From Nonlabens sp. (lineage in GTDB: Bacteria > Bacteroidota > Bacteroidia > Flavobacteriales > Flavobacteriaceae), in the NCBI GenBank assembly GCA_020630715.1, contig JAHDIQ010000008.1, forward strand, positions 1 through 64,000: a DNA stretch of 64,000 nt, in the 5' to 3' direction. Shown piece by piece: positions 1 through 7,791 of this stretch. Below the pieces are notes generated by a model that saw only the letters and a program-made list of their open reading frames with translations, was not told where the DNA came from and did no database searches. The position numbers and the translations under genes are program-made. Positions within the stretch are counted from its first letter, which is position 1. Each line of letters opens with the position of its first letter.

Positions 1-80
1 ATACTCACATACTCACATACTCACATACTCACATACTCACATACTCACATACTCATAAACTCACAAACTCACAAACCCAT
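1..80. repeat. octanucleotide tandem repeat (ATACTCAC)n
   Basis: Seven tandem copies of ATACTCAC (the seventh ends in T) run from base 1 to 56. Three decayed copies follow (AAACTCAC, AAACTCAC, AAACCCAT) to base 80. The array is cut by the window edge, so its full length is unknown. It ends 45 bp before the mpl start codon, in the position of an upstream promoter region. An 8-bp unit is not a multiple of three and can change length by slipped-strand mispairing. Confidence 0.95.
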
Positions 81-125
81 CTGCGTCAATAGTCTTATTT
101 TTACAATTCATCATAAAAACACGAT

Positions 126-1481
126 ATGCGCGTACATTTTATCGCGATAGGCGGCAGCGCCATGCACAATCTAGCACTAGCATTGCATCACAAAGGTGAT
201 CAGGTAACTGGTAGTGATGATACTATTTTTGAACCTAGTAAATCTAGACTGGAAAAACATGGATTATTACCAGCGGAATTTGGCTGGTTCCCAGAGAAAT
301 TAGATACTACTATTGATGCGGTGATTTTAGGAATGCATGCCAAAGCTGATAATCCAGAATTACTTAAAGCTCAAGAATTAGGTTTAACAATTTATAGTTA
401 CCCAGAATATTTACACGAGCAATCTAAGAATAAGACCCGAGTAGTTATAGGTGGATCACATGGTAAAACCACTATCACCTCTATGATTCTACACGTGATG
501 CATTATCATGACAAAGAAGTAGACTATATGGTAGGTGCGCAGTTAGAAGGTTTTGATACCATGGTGCATCTTACTGATGATAATGAATTCATGGTTTTAG
601 AAGGTGATGAGTATTTATCCAGTCCTATAGACAGAAGACCTAAATTTCATCTGTACCAGCCTAATATTGCGTTGATTTCTGGTATTGCATGGGATCATAT
701 TAATGTATTTCCAACATGGGAAAATTATCTCAGTCAGTTTGAACAGTTTGTTGAATTAATGAAAGATGGTAGCATTTTAGTTTATAATGAAGATGATGAA
801 GCGGTAAAACAAATTGCGGAAAATGCGACCAAACCTACACGTAAGCATGGTTATACCATTCCAGATCATACTATTATTAATGGAACAACATTACTAGAAA
901 CTCCAGAAGGTGATATGCCATTAGAGATTTTTGGGAAACATAATCTATCTAATCTTGCTGGGGCAAAATGGATGTGCCAGCATATGGGAATTGATGAAGA
1001 TGATTTTTATGAAGCGATTGCCACCTTTAAAGGAGCATCAAAACGTCTCGAGAAAATTTGCCAAAACAAATCTTGTGTCATTTTTAAAGATTTTGCCCAT
1101 TCGCCTAGTAAGGTAGAAGCCACCACAAACGCTGTACATCAGCAATATAGTGAACGTAAGTTGATTGCTTGCTTAGAATTGCATACCTATTCTAGCCTTA
1201 ATCCAGAATTTCTAGAAGAATATAAAAACACCCTAGATGCAGCAGATATTGCAGTTGTTTTTTATAGCCCAGCGGCAGTTGCAATTAAACAATTACAACC
1301 TGTAAGCAAGGAACAGATTTTAGAAGCTTTTGACCGTGAGGATTTAATCGTTCATACAGATCCTACAGCTTTTAAAGAATGGCTTTTTGCTCAAAATCTA
1401 GATCACACCGCAGTATTAATGATGAGTAGCGGTAATTATGGTGGTTTAGATTTACAAGAACTTGCTAATAAGTTAGATTAG
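126..1481 (+). CDS. mpl: UDP-N-acetylmuramate:L-alanyl-gamma-D-glutamyl-meso-diaminopimelate ligase
   Basis: Mpl is a Mur-ligase that attaches the recycled tripeptide L-Ala-gamma-D-Glu-mDap to UDP-MurNAc in the cytoplasm, feeding recovered murein peptide back into peptidoglycan synthesis. The 451-residue protein opens with the nucleotide-binding glycine motif IAIGGSAMHNLA near residues 6-17. The Mur-ligase ATP loop GGSHGKTT lies near 109-116, followed by a central ligase domain (EGDEY, SGIAWDHINVFP) and a C-terminal domain. Length and opening match Mpl rather than the close relative MurC. The ATG at 126 gives the typical MRVHFIAIGG start. The octamer repeat at 1-80 lies directly upstream. An M24 peptidase follows in the same direction after about 60 bp. 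Confidence 0.9.
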   Translation: MRVHFIAIGGSAMHNLALALHHKGDQVTGSDDTIFEPSKSRLEKHGLLPAEFGWFPEKLDTTIDAVILGMHAKADNPELLKAQELGLTIYSYPEYLHEQSKNKTRVVIGGSHGKTTITSMILHVMHYHDKEVDYMVGAQLEGFDTMVHLTDDNEFMVLEGDEYLSSPIDRRPKFHLYQPNIALISGIAWDHINVFPTWENYLSQFEQFVELMKDGSILVYNEDDEAVKQIAENATKPTRKHGYTIPDHTIINGTTLLETPEGDMPLEIFGKHNLSNLAGAKWMCQHMGIDEDDFYEAIATFKGASKRLEKICQNKSCVIFKDFAHSPSKVEATTNAVHQQYSERKLIACLELHTYSSLNPEFLEEYKNTLDAADIAVVFYSPAAVAIKQLQPVSKEQILEAFDREDLIVHTDPTAFKEWLFAQNLDHTAVLMMSSGNYGGLDLQELANKLD

Positions 1482-1540
1482 GATAATTATGCGAGTCCGA
1501 TTGATAATCGAGAACGGTAAAAGCTATTCCAAATAATAAA

Positions 1541-2215
1541 ATGAATCAAACTCTAAAAAACCTCATCGCTGCCGAAGCTAAAGCGGCACAACTGTTTCAA
1601 GAAATAGAAAACAGAAACATCATTACTGCGGGAAAAACAGAGAAAGAAGTGAATACCGCTGTGTTCCAGTTAGCAGATGAACTATTCGGTGTTAAAAAAC
1701 ACTGGCACAAACGCATCGTTAGAGCTGGAGCAAATACCTTGTATCCTTATGATGAGAATCCGCCAGATTTAGTGATACGAGAAGATGATATCGTGTTCCT
1801 AGATTTCGGCCCTATATTCGAGGAATGGGAAGCAGATTACGGACGCACGTATGTTATAGGTAAGGATCCACATAAAATAAAATTGAATAAGGATATTGCT
1901 AGAGCATGGCAAGAATGCCGTGATTATTTTTTTACCCAAAAAAGCATCACCGGTGCTCAATACTATAATTATTGCGTCAATAAAGCTCAAGATTATGGCT
2001 GGGAATACGGCGGACCTATTGCCGGACATTTAATAGGTCATTTTCCACATGAGCAGTTAGAAAAGGAAAACAAACGTAATTACATTCATCCAGAAAACGA
2101 TGAAGATATGCTCGCACCAGACACTAGCGGTAATAAAAGAGAATGGATTCTAGAAATTCATTTTGTAGATCGTGAAAAAAAAATAGGTGGGTTTTTTGAA
2201 CAGTTGTTGGTGTGA
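1541..2215 (+). CDS. M24 family metallopeptidase (aminopeptidase P-like)
   Basis: This is a 224-residue protein with the creatinase/aminopeptidase (pita-bread) fold. Putative metal ligands are visible in order: Asp in FLDFGPIFE, Asp in EADYGRTY, His in AGHLIGHFPHEQ, Glu in ILEIHFVD and Glu in GGFFEQLL. It would be a cytoplasmic dimetal peptidase or a Xaa-Pro-type hydrolase, but the substrate cannot be read from the sequence. It lacks the N-terminal domain of full-length aminopeptidase P and is about methionine-aminopeptidase size. The stop codon abuts a MITE-like repeat at 2215, whose inverted repeat may end the transcript. Confidence 0.8.
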   Translation: MNQTLKNLIAAEAKAAQLFQEIENRNIITAGKTEKEVNTAVFQLADELFGVKKHWHKRIVRAGANTLYPYDENPPDLVIREDDIVFLDFGPIFEEWEADYGRTYVIGKDPHKIKLNKDIARAWQECRDYFFTQKSITGAQYYNYCVNKAQDYGWEYGGPIAGHLIGHFPHEQLEKENKRNYIHPENDEDMLAPDTSGNKREWILEIHFVDREKKIGGFFEQLLV

Positions 2216-2338
2216 AAATTCCCTTTGCCTATCGGCATTTCCCTCGAGGGAAAACTTCTTCTGCAAACTTTTTGGGTTAATAAGAAACATCATAGGTATC
2301 GTCTTTCCTTGAGGGAAGATAAGAGTTGGGTGTTTTTT
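2215..2338. repeat. MITE-like repeat, copy A (complete)
   Basis: A unit of about 122 bp with imperfect terminal inverted ends. It starts with AAAATTCCC (AAAACACCC in the other copies), continues with CCTATCGGCATTTCCCTCGAGG, and ends with AGATAAGAG-TTGGGTGTTTT. The left and right halves carry related hairpin arms (TTCCCTCGAGGGAA and TTCCTTGAGGGAA). The unit contains no gene. It begins on the last base of the M24 stop codon. A second complete copy is at 2918-3037 and a left half at 2378-2425. Confidence 0.85.
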
Positions 2339-2377
2339 TGATAGGAAAATATGATGATTCTGAAAATACTTCACCGT

Positions 2378-2425
2378 AAAACACCCTTTGCCTATCGGCA
2401 TTTCATTCAAAGGAAAAAGTCTCGC
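2378..2425. repeat. MITE-like repeat, copy B (left half only)
   Basis: This carries AAAACACCC followed by the CCTATCGGCA arm, as in copies A and C. The inner hairpin has decayed (ATTCAAAGG instead of CCTCGAGGG), and no right half follows before the DUF559 gene. It could be the left end of a larger element whose right end is at about 3037 and which carries the nuclease gene. Confidence 0.75.
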
Positions 2426-2510
2426 ATTACTTTTAAGTTATCATTTTCCATTAAACCATTGTTTTTAGTTTACCGAATTCTAATATAGAAATTGTGTGTT
2501 TATTCTAATA

Positions 2511-2882
2511 TTAATCACCCTTCAATTCTTCAATCAAATTCATTAATTCTTTGATAACAAGCTCAGGTTCATTATGTATTTGATCATTTGAGAATCGAAT
2601 AAATCGAATACCAAATTCTTCAATTCTTTGCTGGCGTGTAGCATCTTCTAAAAAATTGTTATCGTGAGAAGTTCCATCGATTTCTATAGCTAGTCCTATT
2701 TCTTTGAGGTAAAAATCTACCACATAATCCAGCATAGGCATTTGTCTTCTAACGACAACGCCTAGTTGTGAGCTTTTTACCATATTCCAGAAAATCTTTT
2801 CACTAGCAGTCATTGAATTTCTCAATCGTCTGGATAATTCTCTAGCGTCTTGCGTGTATGGTATGATGTTATGATTTCTCAT
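2511..2882 (-). CDS. DUF559 / Vsr-like endonuclease-domain protein
   Basis: This is a 123-residue protein of the DUF559 family, which has a restriction-endonuclease (PD-(D/E)xK, Vsr-like) fold. The N-terminal helical part (ARELSRRLRNSMTASEK, residues 13-29) is typical. The likely catalytic region is D56 in VVDFY, then E67, D69 and H73 in AIEIDGTSH, followed by RIEEFGIRFIRFSN, where the strand and helix close the fold. The cellular role of the family is not established. The gene stands alone. MITE-like repeats lie downstream (copy B) and upstream (copy C), and copy C starts 36 bp before the ATG. This suggests a small mobile or repeat-associated unit, which is inference. Confidence 0.85.
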   Translation of the reverse strand: MRNHNIIPYTQDARELSRRLRNSMTASEKIFWNMVKSSQLGVVVRRQMPMLDYVVDFYLKEIGLAIEIDGTSHDNNFLEDATRQQRIEEFGIRFIRFSNDQIHNEPELVIKELMNLIEELKGD

Positions 2883-2917
2883 TTGAATTAAAAATAGAAA
2901 TTAATAATGAAATTGAG

Positions 2918-3037
2918 AAAACACCCTTTGCCTATCGGCATTTCCCTCGAGGGAAAAAGTCTTGAATAACCGTAAAGGTTAATTATAACTTTTAAGGTAT
3001 CGTCTTCCCTTGAGGAAAGATAAGAGTTGGGTGTTTT
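2918..3037. repeat. MITE-like repeat, copy C (complete)
   Basis: About 120 bp running from AAAACACCC to GGGTGTTTT, with the same left arm as copies A and B and the same right arm as copy A (AGATAAGAGTTGGGTG). The middle is different sequence. It lies upstream of the DUF559 start and upstream of the mvaD promoter. Its hairpin and T-run could also act as a terminator. Confidence 0.85.
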
Positions 3038-3097
3038 TTTATCTTTTTTTTCCTCAATACCAGTCCTACTTTAACCCAATCCTAACATCAATTAAAT

Positions 3098-3105
3098 TAC
3101 CTTTG
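3098..3105 (+). promoter_or_regulatory. -7 promoter element of mvaD
   Basis: TACCTTTG matches the Bacteroidota -7 consensus TAnnTTTG. It sits 19 bp before the TTG start of mvaD. No good -33 TTTG is seen at the expected distance. Confidence 0.55.
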
Positions 3106-3124
3106 CATCATAAAAATCAGTGCA

Positions 3125-4180
3125 TTGGAAAACCAGTTCAAGCTAGCAACCAACCTTAATCTAGTAGATCAAATCACCGTAAAATGGCAAGCGCCATCTA
3201 ATATTGCCTTAGTAAAGTACTGGGGAAAACACGGTATGCAACTACCGGCAAATCCATCCATTAGTTTTACACTGGATGCTTGTCGTACCATAACTACGGT
3301 AAAAGCGACAAAAGGTGATCACGGTTTTACAATTTCATACGATGGTGTGCCTAAACCTGATTTTGCGCCTAAAATCGAGGCTTATTTTAAGCGTATTCTA
3401 GACTATTGCCCATGGATTGCGCAGTATCATTTTGATATTGATACTCATAATACGTTTCCGCATAGTTCTGGTATTGCCAGTAGTGCTAGTAGTATGGCCG
3501 TATTGAGTGCGTGCGTAACAGATATGGAATCGCAATTTACAGGAACTGATATGGATTTTCACAAGGCGTCATTTCTAGCCAGATTAGGTTCTGGTAGTGC
3601 GTGTCGTAGTTTGCAAGGTCAGGCAGTAGTGTGGGGAAAACATGATGAGGTAACTGGAAGTTCAGATCTTTTTGGAGTCGATAAAAGCGACTATTTACAT
3701 CCTACATTTCAGCAGTATCACGATACCATTTTACTGGTAGATAAAGGTGAAAAAGTAGTAAGCTCTACGGTAGGACACGAGTTGATGAATGGTCACGCTT
3801 TCGCGAAAGCGAGATTCTCACAAGCTCACGAAAACCTATCACAATTAAAGCAAGCATTAAAAGATGGCGATGTTGAAACCTTCATTAAGATCACCGAAAG
3901 TGAAGCACTGACCTTACACGCGATGATGATGACGTCGCATCCTTATTTCATCTTAATGAAGCCTAAAACGCTATCTATTATTGAAGAAATTTGGGCATTT
4001 AGAAAAGAAACTGGTGTACCGGTTTGCTTTACGCTAGATGCTGGTGCAAATGTGCACATGTTGTATCCACATGAAAATAAAGAAGCCGTGGATGAGTTGA
4101 TTAACAGCAAATTGGCGCAATATTGTCAAAATGGTCACTATATTTGTGATCAAATAGGTACTGGCGCAAAAAAGTGCTAG
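3125..4180 (+). CDS. mvaD: diphosphomevalonate decarboxylase
   Basis: This is a GHMP-superfamily enzyme that makes isopentenyl diphosphate from mevalonate 5-diphosphate using ATP, the last step of the mevalonate pathway. Visible motifs are PSNIALVKYWGKH (about 24-36), the substrate and ATP loop HSSGIASSASSM (about 113-124), and the catalytic Asp in LDAGANVH near the C terminus. The start is TTG at 3125. It gives the N-terminal length expected for the family, and no better ATG precedes the conserved region. A perfect palindrome at 3797-3810 is read in frame as AFAKA inside the protein. Mevalonate kinase follows after 9 bp, so the two are likely co-transcribed. Confidence 0.93.
   Translation: MENQFKLATNLNLVDQITVKWQAPSNIALVKYWGKHGMQLPANPSISFTLDACRTITTVKATKGDHGFTISYDGVPKPDFAPKIEAYFKRILDYCPWIAQYHFDIDTHNTFPHSSGIASSASSMAVLSACVTDMESQFTGTDMDFHKASFLARLGSGSACRSLQGQAVVWGKHDEVTGSSDLFGVDKSDYLHPTFQQYHDTILLVDKGEKVVSSTVGHELMNGHAFAKARFSQAHENLSQLKQALKDGDVETFIKITESEALTLHAMMMTSHPYFILMKPKTLSIIEEIWAFRKETGVPVCFTLDAGANVHMLYPHENKEAVDELINSKLAQYCQNGHYICDQIGTGAKKC
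3797..3810. repeat. 14-bp palindrome GCTTTCGCGAAAGC, inside mvaD
   Basis: Perfect copy, read as Ala-Phe-Ala-Lys-Ala within mvaD. Confidence 0.97.
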
Positions 4181-4189
4181 ATTTATATT

Positions 4190-5128
4190 ATGAAAGGACC
4201 ACTTTTTTATTCAAAGATTTTACTCTTCGGTGAGTATGGGATTATTAAGGATTCTAAAGGACTTTCTATACCCTATAACTTTTACAAAGGTGCGCTACAA
4301 ATAAGCGATCAACCTACAGAAAAGCAACAACAATCTAATCATAATCTAGGAAGACTAGCTACTCATATCGAGAAGTTAATGCAAGATGATGTAGATTTCC
4401 CACGATTTGATATCGAGACATTAAAAGTAGATGTGGACTCAGGAATGTATTTTGATTCTAGTATACCACAAGGTTATGGAGTAGGAAGTAGTGGTGCGTT
4501 AGTTGCCGCGATTTATGATAAATATGCGGTAGAAAAGATTACCGTTTTAGAGAATTTGACTCGCGAGAAGTTGTTAGTACTGAAAGATATTTTTGGTAAA
4601 ATTGAGAGTTTTTTCCACGGGAAAAGTTCTGGATTAGATCCTTTAAATTCTTACTTAAGTTTACCTATTCTTATCAATAGCAAGGAAGATATAGAATCTG
4701 CAGATATTCCGTCACAGCAACAATCTGGTAGCGGTGCTGTATTTTTATTAGATAGCGGTATAGTAGGAGAAACTGCTCCTATGGTAAATATCTTTATGGA
4801 AAACATGAAGCAGGAAGGTTTCCGTAATATGTTGAAAGATAAGTTTGTAAAGTATACAGACTTATGTGTAGATGATTTCTTAAGCGGTGATGTGAAAGGT
4901 CTTTTTGGTAATGTGAAAAAACTCTCTCATGTCGTTCTTGACAATTTTAAACCTATGATCCCATCTCAATTCCATGACTTATGGAAAAAAGGATTAGATA
5001 CAGGTGACTACTACTTAAAACTTTGTGGGTCTGGTGGTGGTGGCTATATCTTAGGATTTACTGAAGACTTAGAAAAAGCGCAAGACTCTTTAAAAGACTA
5101 TAAATTAGAAGTGGTTTATAATTTTTAA
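4190..5128 (+). CDS. mevalonate kinase
   Basis: This GHMP kinase phosphorylates mevalonate in isoprenoid synthesis. The N terminus (YSKILLFGEYGI, about 7-18) is the GHMP substrate motif. The ATP loop GYGVGSSGALVAA lies at about 95-107. A catalytic region GKSSGLDPLNSY follows near 144-155, and the C-terminal glycine-rich motif is LCGSGGGGYILGF. At 312 residues it has the usual length. It lies directly downstream of mvaD. The strong hairpin at 5143-5182 ends the unit. A second GHMP kinase is encoded at 33.6 kb, so assigning mevalonate rather than phosphomevalonate to this one rests on family resemblance. Confidence 0.87.
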   Translation: MKGPLFYSKILLFGEYGIIKDSKGLSIPYNFYKGALQISDQPTEKQQQSNHNLGRLATHIEKLMQDDVDFPRFDIETLKVDVDSGMYFDSSIPQGYGVGSSGALVAAIYDKYAVEKITVLENLTREKLLVLKDIFGKIESFFHGKSSGLDPLNSYLSLPILINSKEDIESADIPSQQQSGSGAVFLLDSGIVGETAPMVNIFMENMKQEGFRNMLKDKFVKYTDLCVDDFLSGDVKGLFGNVKKLSHVVLDNFKPMIPSQFHDLWKKGLDTGDYYLKLCGSGGGGYILGFTEDLEKAQDSLKDYKLEVVYNF

Positions 5129-5142
5129 GCCAGACATTAGAT

Positions 5143-5182
5143 AATACTAAAAAAGCAACCATAAGGTTGCTTTTTTAGTATT
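5143..5182. terminator. bidirectional terminator between mvk and the small membrane protein
   Basis: A perfect 18-bp stem (AATACTAAAAAAGCAACC) with a 4-nt loop ATAA. A and T runs on both sides make it effective on both strands for the two converging genes. Confidence 0.9.
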
Positions 5183-5442
5183 TACCATTTTTTAATTCGT
5201 TTTAGCATAATCAGATATATGACTATACCTAGATTACTTAATAAGAACATCATTAAAAAAATAGTAAAGCTAATCTGCGAAAACTGATATTTCCATGATG
5301 TACCACTGTTTTGATGAATCATATTTTCTTGTAATCCTGAATAAGTGTGCAAACAATATACTAAGGAAATAATCCAGCTAAATGCGAGAGAAAGCCCTAA
5401 GCAAATTTTTAATAGGTTTTTAGATTCCATTATGGATGTCAT
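5182..5442 (-). CDS. small two-helix membrane protein of unknown function
   Basis: The 86-residue product is not recognised. Two hydrophobic segments are visible: about 10-28 (LLKICLGLSLAFSWIISLV) and about 55-78 (ISFTIFLMMFLLSNLGIVIYLIML). It ends with the basic tail KRIKKW. ATG codons at 5442 and 5430 (MESKNLL) are both possible starts. It converges on mvk and shares the bidirectional terminator. The hydrophobic pattern and separate terminator support a real gene. Confidence 0.55.
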   Translation of the reverse strand: MTSIMESKNLLKICLGLSLAFSWIISLVYCLHTYSGLQENMIHQNSGTSWKYQFSQISFTIFLMMFLLSNLGIVIYLIMLKRIKKW

Positions 5443-5591
5443 GCTCTAATTCAATAAGACTTAAAGATACTTTCCATTTTAAATATTTTCATCATTTTTA
5501 CAACACTTTAACTGATGTATAATAATTGTTTATGATCCAGTTTTCACAAACGATTATCATTTCTAAAAACCTTTCTCCTTAACTTAGTCGT

Positions 5592-6533
5592 GTGAATTCA
5601 CAGCAATCATATCCTATGAGTACTAAAGCTAGTGTTAGAACGCTAGTCTTAAAAGCATTAAGTCTATTCGCTACCGTACGATTATATAATATTGTGATGA
5701 TTGCCGTTGCGCAGCTATTAGCTGCCGTTTTTATACTTTCACCAGAAGCTCCTGTTTTAGATGTTTTGCTAGACTATAAACTTTGGCTCATCATACTTGC
5801 TAGTGCAGCTGCTATTGCTGGTGGTTATATTATCAATAATTTTTATGATCGCGAGAAGGATTTAATCAATAGACCACAAAAAACACTTTTAGAAAATCAG
5901 GTAAGTCGTTCTACCTTATGGACGGTTTACTTTAGTGTGAATGCGATTGCTTTTTTTTTAGGGTTAATCGTGTCGTGGCGAGCTGGATTATTTTTTGCGG
6001 GATATATCTTCCTGATGTGGTTGTATTCCCATAAGATTAAACGAGTACTATTTGCAGGAAATCTTACCGCGGCATTGATGGCCGTCACTCCATTTTTTGT
6101 ACTATTTATGTATTATCAGAATATCTATCTGGTCATTTTTGTACATGGTAGCTTTTTATTTTTAGTCCTTGCGATGCGCGAATTAATTAAGGATCTAGAG
6201 AATTTACGCGGTGATCTAGCTCAAAATTACAAGACCATTCCAGTGGTGCTAGGAGAGAAAGCAAGTAAACGTTTTTACACCATTCTTACGATGCTTACCA
6301 TTATTCCAGCGTCGGCATTGATTGTATATTTTGATATAGGATATATGCGTTTTTATTTTGCTTTGGTTGCTGGTGCCTTATTAGTGTGTTTACCATTATT
6401 GTGGAGTTCTAGACGTAAGCGTGAATATTTACTCATCCATTTTATTTTAAAGGTGATCATTGCTGGTGGTGTTGCCTCTATTTTACTGATTGATTTACCA
6501 GCAATTGTTCAACGTATAGAAACATTTTTATAA
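5592..6533 (+). CDS. UbiA-family prenyltransferase (geranylgeranylglycerol-phosphate geranylgeranyltransferase-like)
   Basis: This is an integral-membrane prenyltransferase of about 313 residues with eight or nine hydrophobic segments. The first Asp-rich motif is NNFYDREKDLINRP (about 87-100). The second is RELIKDLENLRGD (about 197-209). Flavobacterial relatives are usually annotated as geranylgeranylglycerol-phosphate geranylgeranyltransferase, but the true acceptor is unproven. Its position beside mevalonate genes fits a role in prenyl metabolism. The start is uncertain: GTG at 5592 or ATG at 5616 (MSTKASVR). The ATG leaves a more usual leader. The stop overlaps the next start by one base. 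Confidence 0.8.
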   Translation: MNSQQSYPMSTKASVRTLVLKALSLFATVRLYNIVMIAVAQLLAAVFILSPEAPVLDVLLDYKLWLIILASAAAIAGGYIINNFYDREKDLINRPQKTLLENQVSRSTLWTVYFSVNAIAFFLGLIVSWRAGLFFAGYIFLMWLYSHKIKRVLFAGNLTAALMAVTPFFVLFMYYQNIYLVIFVHGSFLFLVLAMRELIKDLENLRGDLAQNYKTIPVVLGEKASKRFYTILTMLTIIPASALIVYFDIGYMRFYFALVAGALLVCLPLLWSSRRKREYLLIHFILKVIIAGGVASILLIDLPAIVQRIETFL

Positions 6534-7483
6534 TGAGAAGTGATCAAATCAAAGTCGCATTAGCACAAATTTCGCCAGTATGGTTAGATAAAAAAGCGAC
6601 ACTAGAAAAGATACTTGTAACACTAGAAGAAGCTGCAAAACAGGATGCAGAGTTGGTTGTGTTTGGCGAAGGTTTATTGCCAGGCTATCCGTTTTGGTTA
6701 GCATTTACAGATGGAGCTGCATGGAATAAAAAAGAAGTCAAAGAATTACACCGTCATTATGTGCTCAATAGCGTGACGATTGAAAATGGTGATCTAGATG
6801 CGGTGTGCGCTTTCGCGAAAGCGAACTCCATAGCCATCTATTTAGGTATCATAGAACGTCCTGCTGACCGAGGTGGACATAGTATTTATGCGAGTATGGT
6901 TTACATCAACCAAAATGGAAGTATAGAAAGTGTACACAGGAAGCTACAACCTACCTATGATGAGCGATTAACTTGGTCGCCTGGTGATGGGAATGGATTA
7001 GTAACTCACAAGCTTAAAGATTTTACGGTAAGCGGTTTGAATTGCTGGGAAAACTGGATGCCGTTACCTCGCGCCGCGATGTATGCACAAGGAACAAATT
7101 TACACGTCGCCTGCTGGCCAGGAAGTGACTATAATACTAAAGATATTACGAGATTCATTGCCCGTGAAGGCCGTTGTTATGTACTATCTGTTTCTAGTAC
7201 GATGTTCAAATCTGATTTTCCTAAATCCACACCACATTTAGATATGATTCTAGAAAAATCACCGGAAGTAATTGCAAATGGTGGTAGTTGTATTGCTGGA
7301 CCAGATGGTGAATGGATCATAGAACCACAAATAGGAAAAGAAGAAATCATCACGGCAACACTAGACCTTAATCGAGTACTGGAAGAACGCCAAAACTTTG
7401 ACGCGGTAGGTCATTATTCTAGACCTGATGTAACACAACTTACTGTAAATCGCGAACGCCAATCAACAGTGAAGTTTAAGTAG
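6533..7483 (+). CDS. carbon-nitrogen hydrolase, nitrilase type
   Basis: This 316-residue member of the nitrilase superfamily hydrolyses a nitrile or amide C-N bond with a Glu-Lys-Cys triad. The residues are E46 in VVFGEGLLPGYP, K137 in HRKLQPTYDE and C171 in GLNCWENWMPL. The CWENWMPL context is typical of true nitrilases (branch 1) more than of amidases. The natural substrate is unknown. The gene starts on the last base of the UbiA stop (TAATG), so translation is probably coupled, which is an unexpected partner for a prenyltransferase. A palindrome copy is read as AFAKA at about residues 93-97. Confidence 0.87.
   Translation: MRSDQIKVALAQISPVWLDKKATLEKILVTLEEAAKQDAELVVFGEGLLPGYPFWLAFTDGAAWNKKEVKELHRHYVLNSVTIENGDLDAVCAFAKANSIAIYLGIIERPADRGGHSIYASMVYINQNGSIESVHRKLQPTYDERLTWSPGDGNGLVTHKLKDFTVSGLNCWENWMPLPRAAMYAQGTNLHVACWPGSDYNTKDITRFIAREGRCYVLSVSSTMFKSDFPKSTPHLDMILEKSPEVIANGGSCIAGPDGEWIIEPQIGKEEIITATLDLNRVLEERQNFDAVGHYSRPDVTQLTVNRERQSTVKFK
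6809..6822. repeat. 14-bp palindrome GCTTTCGCGAAAGC, inside the nitrilase gene
   Basis: Perfect copy, read as Ala-Phe-Ala-Lys-Ala. Confidence 0.97.
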
Positions 7484-7791
7484 CTTTTAAACTGTCATTT
7501 TTTTACAGATTTACATAACATTTCTAAGAAGTAAAAAGTAAAGGCGGAATTTATTCCGCTTGTATTCATACCACTGCAGCTGTTCTATTTTGCGTACCTA
7601 TATTCAAAACATTACACCTTTTTTTTAATGCTTTTCAAATGTGTTTAAACCAATACATTAATTTAAAACAGACCAATCCTACTGCATTAATGAGCTATTA
7701 AACATAAAAAATTAATAAATGAAACCTGCCTTAATAGTGAGGTCCAGCTTACTGCAATAGTTTTAAACTTAAACTTAAACTTAAACCATCA
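7484..7791. other. intergenic stretch between converging genes
   Basis: It contains a short inverted repeat (GCGGAAT-TT-ATTCCGC at 7544-7559), probably a weak terminator for the nitrilase unit. It also holds four tandem copies of TTAAAC at 7763-7786, next to the end of the MacB-like permease gene. No open frame of note is seen. Confidence 0.6.
7763..7786. repeat. hexamer tandem repeat (TTAAAC)4
   Basis: Four perfect copies end 5 bp beyond the stop codon of the MacB-like permease, on its 3' side. Confidence 0.9.

Noticed and set aside
1-80. Possible CRISPR-like array
   Set aside because: The 8-bp units follow each other without spacers and no cas genes are present, so it is a microsatellite.
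1799-2029. Minus-strand ORF opposite the M24 peptidase gene
   Set aside because: Contained in the conserved metal-binding part of the M24 gene; no independent support.
2150-2410. Minus-strand ORF of 86 codons across the repeat region
   Set aside because: It reads through MITE-like copies A and B and the end of the M24 gene; its sequence is translated repeat.
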